Shown here: positions 54,803 through 56,921 of the stretch, in pieces
Layout of the letters: each line of letters starts with the position of its first letter
Position numbering within the stretch: the stretch's first letter is position 1
Source: an uncultured Clostridia bacterium
GTDB lineage: Bacteria; Bacillota; Clostridia; Lachnospirales; CAG-274
Assembly (NCBI GenBank): GCA_944383305.1
Contig: CALWOZ010000013.1
Location: 1-56,921 of the forward strand
Direction: 5' to 3'
DNA length: 56,921 bases
Made by a program: the position numbers and the translations under genes
Notes under the pieces: model-generated
Told to the model about the DNA's origin: nothing
The model's input: only the letters and a program-made list of their open reading frames with translations
Database searches by the model: none

Positions 54803-55222
54803 ATGAAAAAATTAATTAATATTTCTTTTATTTATTTTATATTTGCAATGATAGGTGGTGTTTTTTACAGAGAATTTACTAAATATTTTAATTTTACAGA
54901 AAAAACAACTCTTGCTTTTATTCATTTACACCTATTAGCTTTAGGTACTATAATCTTTTTAATTTTAGCATTATTTTCTATTAATACTGATTTATTAAAT
55001 CATAAAAAATTTAATTTATTTTTAAAATTATATAATATATCATTACCCTCTATGATAATTGTAATGACTATTCGTGGTATAGTTCAAGTTTTAAATGTTA
55101 ATCTTATACCTTCTATTAATGCTTCAATATCTGGCCTTGCTGGTATTACGCATATTTTAATGACTATATCTTTAGTAATATTATTTTTAATTTTAAGAAG
55201 TTTGAATGTACATAGTAAATAG
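54803..55222 (+). CDS. DUF2871 family membrane protein
   Basis: A 139-residue membrane protein with four helices (about 5-22, 38-60, 75-98, 115-135). FIHLHLLALGTIIFLILALF and the first-helix GGVFYREFTKYF match the DUF2871 family. The conserved histidines in helices 2 and 4 (HLH and THILM) could bind haem or metal, as in cytochrome-oxidase-like four-helix proteins; this is speculation. AAGGAG precedes the ATG. Third gene of the TetR operon. Confidence 0.72.
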   Translation: MKKLINISFIYFIFAMIGGVFYREFTKYFNFTEKTTLAFIHLHLLALGTIIFLILALFSINTDLLNHKKFNLFLKLYNISLPSMIIVMTIRGIVQVLNVNLIPSINASISGLAGITHILMTISLVILFLILRSLNVHSK

Positions 55223-55279
55223 AAATTTCTCTCTTTCTTTATACACTTTAAATGTCTATAAAAATAATATACAATAACC

Positions 55280-55308
55280 TTGAATTTTTACATATTATGT
55301 GTTAAAAT
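55280..55308 (+). promoter_or_regulatory. Promoter of DtxR-family gene
   Basis: TTGAAT, 17 bases, TAAAAT on the plus strand, about 95 bases before the gene. The leader shows no DtxR-type palindrome of the kind seen at feoA. Confidence 0.5.
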
Positions 55309-55401
55309 TTATATATTACTTAAATTTTAGCAAAAATATAGTTTTAAAACTAATTATAGATTATTACAAAGTTTAAATTTTATAATAAGTGAGGTGTTTT
55401 A

Positions 55402-55782
55402 GTGAAAATACAAGAATCTGGTGAAAATTATTTAGAAACTATTCTTATTTTACAAAAAAGAAATGGTATAGCACGTTCAGTAGATATTGCAAATGAACTT
55501 AATTTCTCTAGAGCTAGTGTTAGTAGAGCTATGTCTTTATTAAAAAATTCTGGATATATAGAAATAGGTAATATAAATCAAATAATATTAACTGATACTG
55601 GTAGAGAAATTGCCGAAAAAGTATATGAAAAGCATTGTACGTTAAGAGAGTTTTTAACTTATATTGGTGTAGAAAAAGAAATTGCTACTGAAGATGCTTG
55701 TAAAATGGAACATATTATTAGTGAACAAACTTTTGAATGTTTAAAACAAACTCTTAATAAACTAAAAAATAGTATGAATTAA
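55402..55782 (+). CDS. DtxR-family metal-dependent regulator
   Basis: A 126-residue regulator of the DtxR/MntR family. The N-terminal winged helix (about 1-65) includes ESGENYLETILILQKRNGIARSVDIANELNFSRASVSRAM. The dimerisation and metal-binding domain follows, with EKHCTLREFLTYIGV and EDACKMEHIISEQTFECL, whose Cys, Glu and His are the usual ligands. There is no SH3-like third domain, as in MntR-type and short clostridial members. The start is GTG after GAGGTG. Its closeness to feoAB and the palindrome there suggest an iron regulator. Confidence 0.9.
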   Translation: MKIQESGENYLETILILQKRNGIARSVDIANELNFSRASVSRAMSLLKNSGYIEIGNINQIILTDTGREIAEKVYEKHCTLREFLTYIGVEKEIATEDACKMEHIISEQTFECLKQTLNKLKNSMN

Positions 55783-55799
55783 ATTTCATACTATTTTTT
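55764..55799 (+). terminator. Terminator after DtxR-family gene
   Basis: A perfect 15-bp stem with a 6-base loop and T run begins inside the last codons of the gene and ends just after the stop. Confidence 0.8.
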
Positions 55800-56480
55800 G
55801 TTGTTAGTTAAAGTTTAATTATTTAATTAAATTTTTTCATAACTATTAGACAATATTTTCATCATTAATAAAACAACTAAACCACTTTTTATTAAAAGTT
55901 ATGTTTAAAATATAAATATTTATACTTAAAGCTATATTTAAAGTTAGTAATTTTATTTTATTTAAGTTTATATATTTTAAATTTATCTATAATTCTACTG
56001 TTATATATTATAATTTATTTTTCTTATATTTTAAATTAAGATACTTTTTTATTCTTAAATATTTTATAAACTTAAAATACCCAAGTTTATTAGTATCCTT
56101 ATTAATAACTTATAAGTTTTAAATTTATATTTATACTAATTTTTATTTATATAATTTTATTAATATTTTTCATATGTCTTCTTATATTCTTAAGTTTAAA
56201 TACTTATATATCCATCTTACATAGTATTCACTATAGTTTGACAATAGTTGTGACAAAAATTTATTGGTTATTAAATTACTGGTATAAAATATTAAACTTA
56301 ACATTTTATATATTTTTATTAAAAATATACTTATTTTATATAACATTTAATTTAAAATAATAAATATAGAAATATATTTTATTATTTAATATTTTAAACG
56401 CCACTAAAAACGGTAAATAACCTTAAAATATAAGATTATTCTTATATTAAATATCAAATTTTAAAAATAGTATTTATACA
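55800..56480. other. Gene-free AT-rich stretch
   Basis: About 680 bases of extremely AT-rich DNA. No open frame of useful length with a ribosome site, no tRNA-like fold and no long repeat are evident. A TTGACA near 56238 lacks a convincing -10. A small inverted repeat (AATATAAG / CTTATATT) lies near 56440. I see no function. Confidence 0.5.
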
Positions 56481-56487
56481 TAAAAAA

Positions 56488-56504
56488 ACCACCTTAAAGG
56501 TGGT
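56488..56504 (-). terminator. Terminator of tRNA operon
   Basis: ACCACC, loop TTAAA, GGTGGT, followed by a U run on the minus strand. It lies nine bases beyond the tRNA-Leu end. Confidence 0.8.
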
Positions 56505-56512
56505 ATAAATAC

Positions 56513-56598
56513 TGCCCGAGACCGGAATCGAACCGGTACGGGATTTAACTCCCGCAGGATTTTAAGTCCTGTGCGTCTGCCAGTTCCGCCACTCGGGC
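56513..56598 (-). tRNA. tRNA-Leu (UAA anticodon)
   Basis: An 86-base tRNA with a long variable arm. Acceptor GCCCGAG pairs with CTCGGGC and the discriminator is A. The anticodon stem encloses CTTAAAA, anticodon TAA. The T arm has GGTTCGATTCC. CCA is not encoded. Confidence 0.96.
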
Positions 56599-56604
56599 AA
56601 AATA

Positions 56605-56677
56605 TGGGAACAACAGGGCTCGAACCTGTGACCCCCTGCTTGTAAGGCAGGTGCTCTCCCAGCTGAGCTATGCTCCC
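56605..56677 (-). tRNA. tRNA-Val (UAC anticodon)
   Basis: A 73-base tRNA. Acceptor GGGAGCA pairs with TGTTCCC, stem CCTGC/GCAGG encloses loop CTTACAA giving anticodon TAC, and the T arm contains GGTTCGAGCCC. It lies six bases from the tRNA-Leu start. Confidence 0.96.
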
Positions 56678-56683
56678 ACAAAG

Positions 56684-56757
56684 CGACCCAAAAGGGGCTC
56701 GAACCCTCGACCTCTGGCGTGACAGGCCAGCGCTCTAACCAACTGAGCTATTGGGCC
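56684..56757 (-). tRNA. tRNA-Asp (GUC anticodon)
   Basis: A 74-base tRNA. Acceptor GGCCCAA pairs with TTGGGTC, stem CTGGC/GCCAG encloses loop CTGTCAC giving anticodon GTC, discriminator G. First tRNA of the three-gene operon. Confidence 0.96.
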
Positions 56758-56787
56758 ATAAGCTTCACTTAGCTAACGACAAAATAA

Positions 56788-56816
56788 ATTATAATACACT
56801 CTAACCAAATTGTCAA
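56788..56816 (-). promoter_or_regulatory. Promoter of tRNA-Asp-Val-Leu operon
   Basis: TTGACA, 17 bases, TATAAT on the minus strand, a perfect consensus about 30 bases before the first tRNA. Confidence 0.85.
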
Positions 56817-56844
56817 TACTTTTTTTAAAAATTTTTTATTTTAA

Positions 56845-56921
56845 TTGTTGAGGTATAATACATAGGTAACAAAAAAATATAAAAAAAGATTTCCCTTTGT
56901 GGTATAGTAAATTTGGAAACA
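56845..56921 (+). repeat. Dispersed repeat, copy 2 (cut by window end)
   Basis: A 77-base stretch nearly identical to copy 1 at 19850, in the same orientation. It shares TTGT..AGGTATAATA, the A-rich tract, and AGATTTCCCTTTGT(G/A)GTATAGTAAATTT. It runs off the window, so the matching right arm and any transposase lie outside. Differences from copy 1 are few single-base changes and one A more in a run. Confidence 0.7.

Noticed and set aside
56238-56300. Possible promoter and small RNA in the AT-rich stretch
   Set aside because: TTGACA is present but no -10 at proper spacing, and no terminator or stable fold downstream on the plus strand.
1-56921. CRISPR arrays, rRNA genes and prophage genes
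   Set aside because: No regularly spaced direct repeats, rRNA-like sequence, integrase or phage structural gene was seen.

Overview
The window comes from a very AT-rich (roughly three-quarters A+T by eye), motile, apparently spore-forming low-GC Firmicute. The flagellar gene order (flgB to fliA with motE, a TIGR02530 gene, flbD, fliY and cheY in one block), the FliW/CsrA pair, MecA and a dipicolinate synthase subunit point to Clostridia, most likely a Lachnospirales-type organism. I cannot name the species.

Layout. 0.3-4.3 kb: a GH38 alpha-mannosidase and a NahK-type sugar 1-kinase, each with its own promoter, for glycan breakdown. 4.5-5.5 kb: a DUF454 membrane protein and a small Asn/Thr-rich lipoprotein. 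5.7-13.3 kb: tRNA-Arg, csrA, fliW, a sugar-formyltransferase/polysaccharide-deacetylase pair, then flgL, two flgK paralogues, flgN and flgM. 13.6-18.7 kb: the mannitol PTS operon mtlA-mtlR-mtlF-mtlD. 19.2-20.7 kb: a small secreted protein with a broken signal peptide, a repeat also found at the right edge, and mecA. 20.9-50.1 kb: a flagellar block of about 29 kb on the minus strand from flgB to fliA and small accessory genes. It covers basal body, hook, motor, switch and export apparatus, with cheY and cheD. A strong hairpin and a new promoter between flgE and flbD probably split it into two transcription units. Flagellin, cap genes, cheA/W/B/R and dpaA are not in the window.

50.4-55.8 kb: an orphan dpaB, then an iron region (FeoB-associated Cys-rich protein, feoB, feoA). 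Divergent from it are a TetR gene with two membrane-protein genes, followed by a DtxR-type regulator. The feoA promoter carries a DtxR-like palindrome. The tetR promoter carries a Fur-like box over the -35 and a separate palindrome on the -10. 55.8-56.5 kb is gene-free AT-rich DNA. The window closes with a tRNA-Leu/Val/Asp operon and a second, truncated copy of the 19.85 kb repeat.

The most interesting signal is a run of nine G on the coding strand inside the polysaccharide deacetylase gene. It shifts the frame between the first and second catalytic motifs; eight or eleven G restore a single 317-residue enzyme. Such a tract in so AT-rich a genome, in a gene set between flgL and fliW-csrA, looks like a phase-variable switch controlling modification of a surface or flagellar glycan. 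A second homopolymer frameshift (seven A) lies in the signal peptide of the secreted protein near 19.7 kb.
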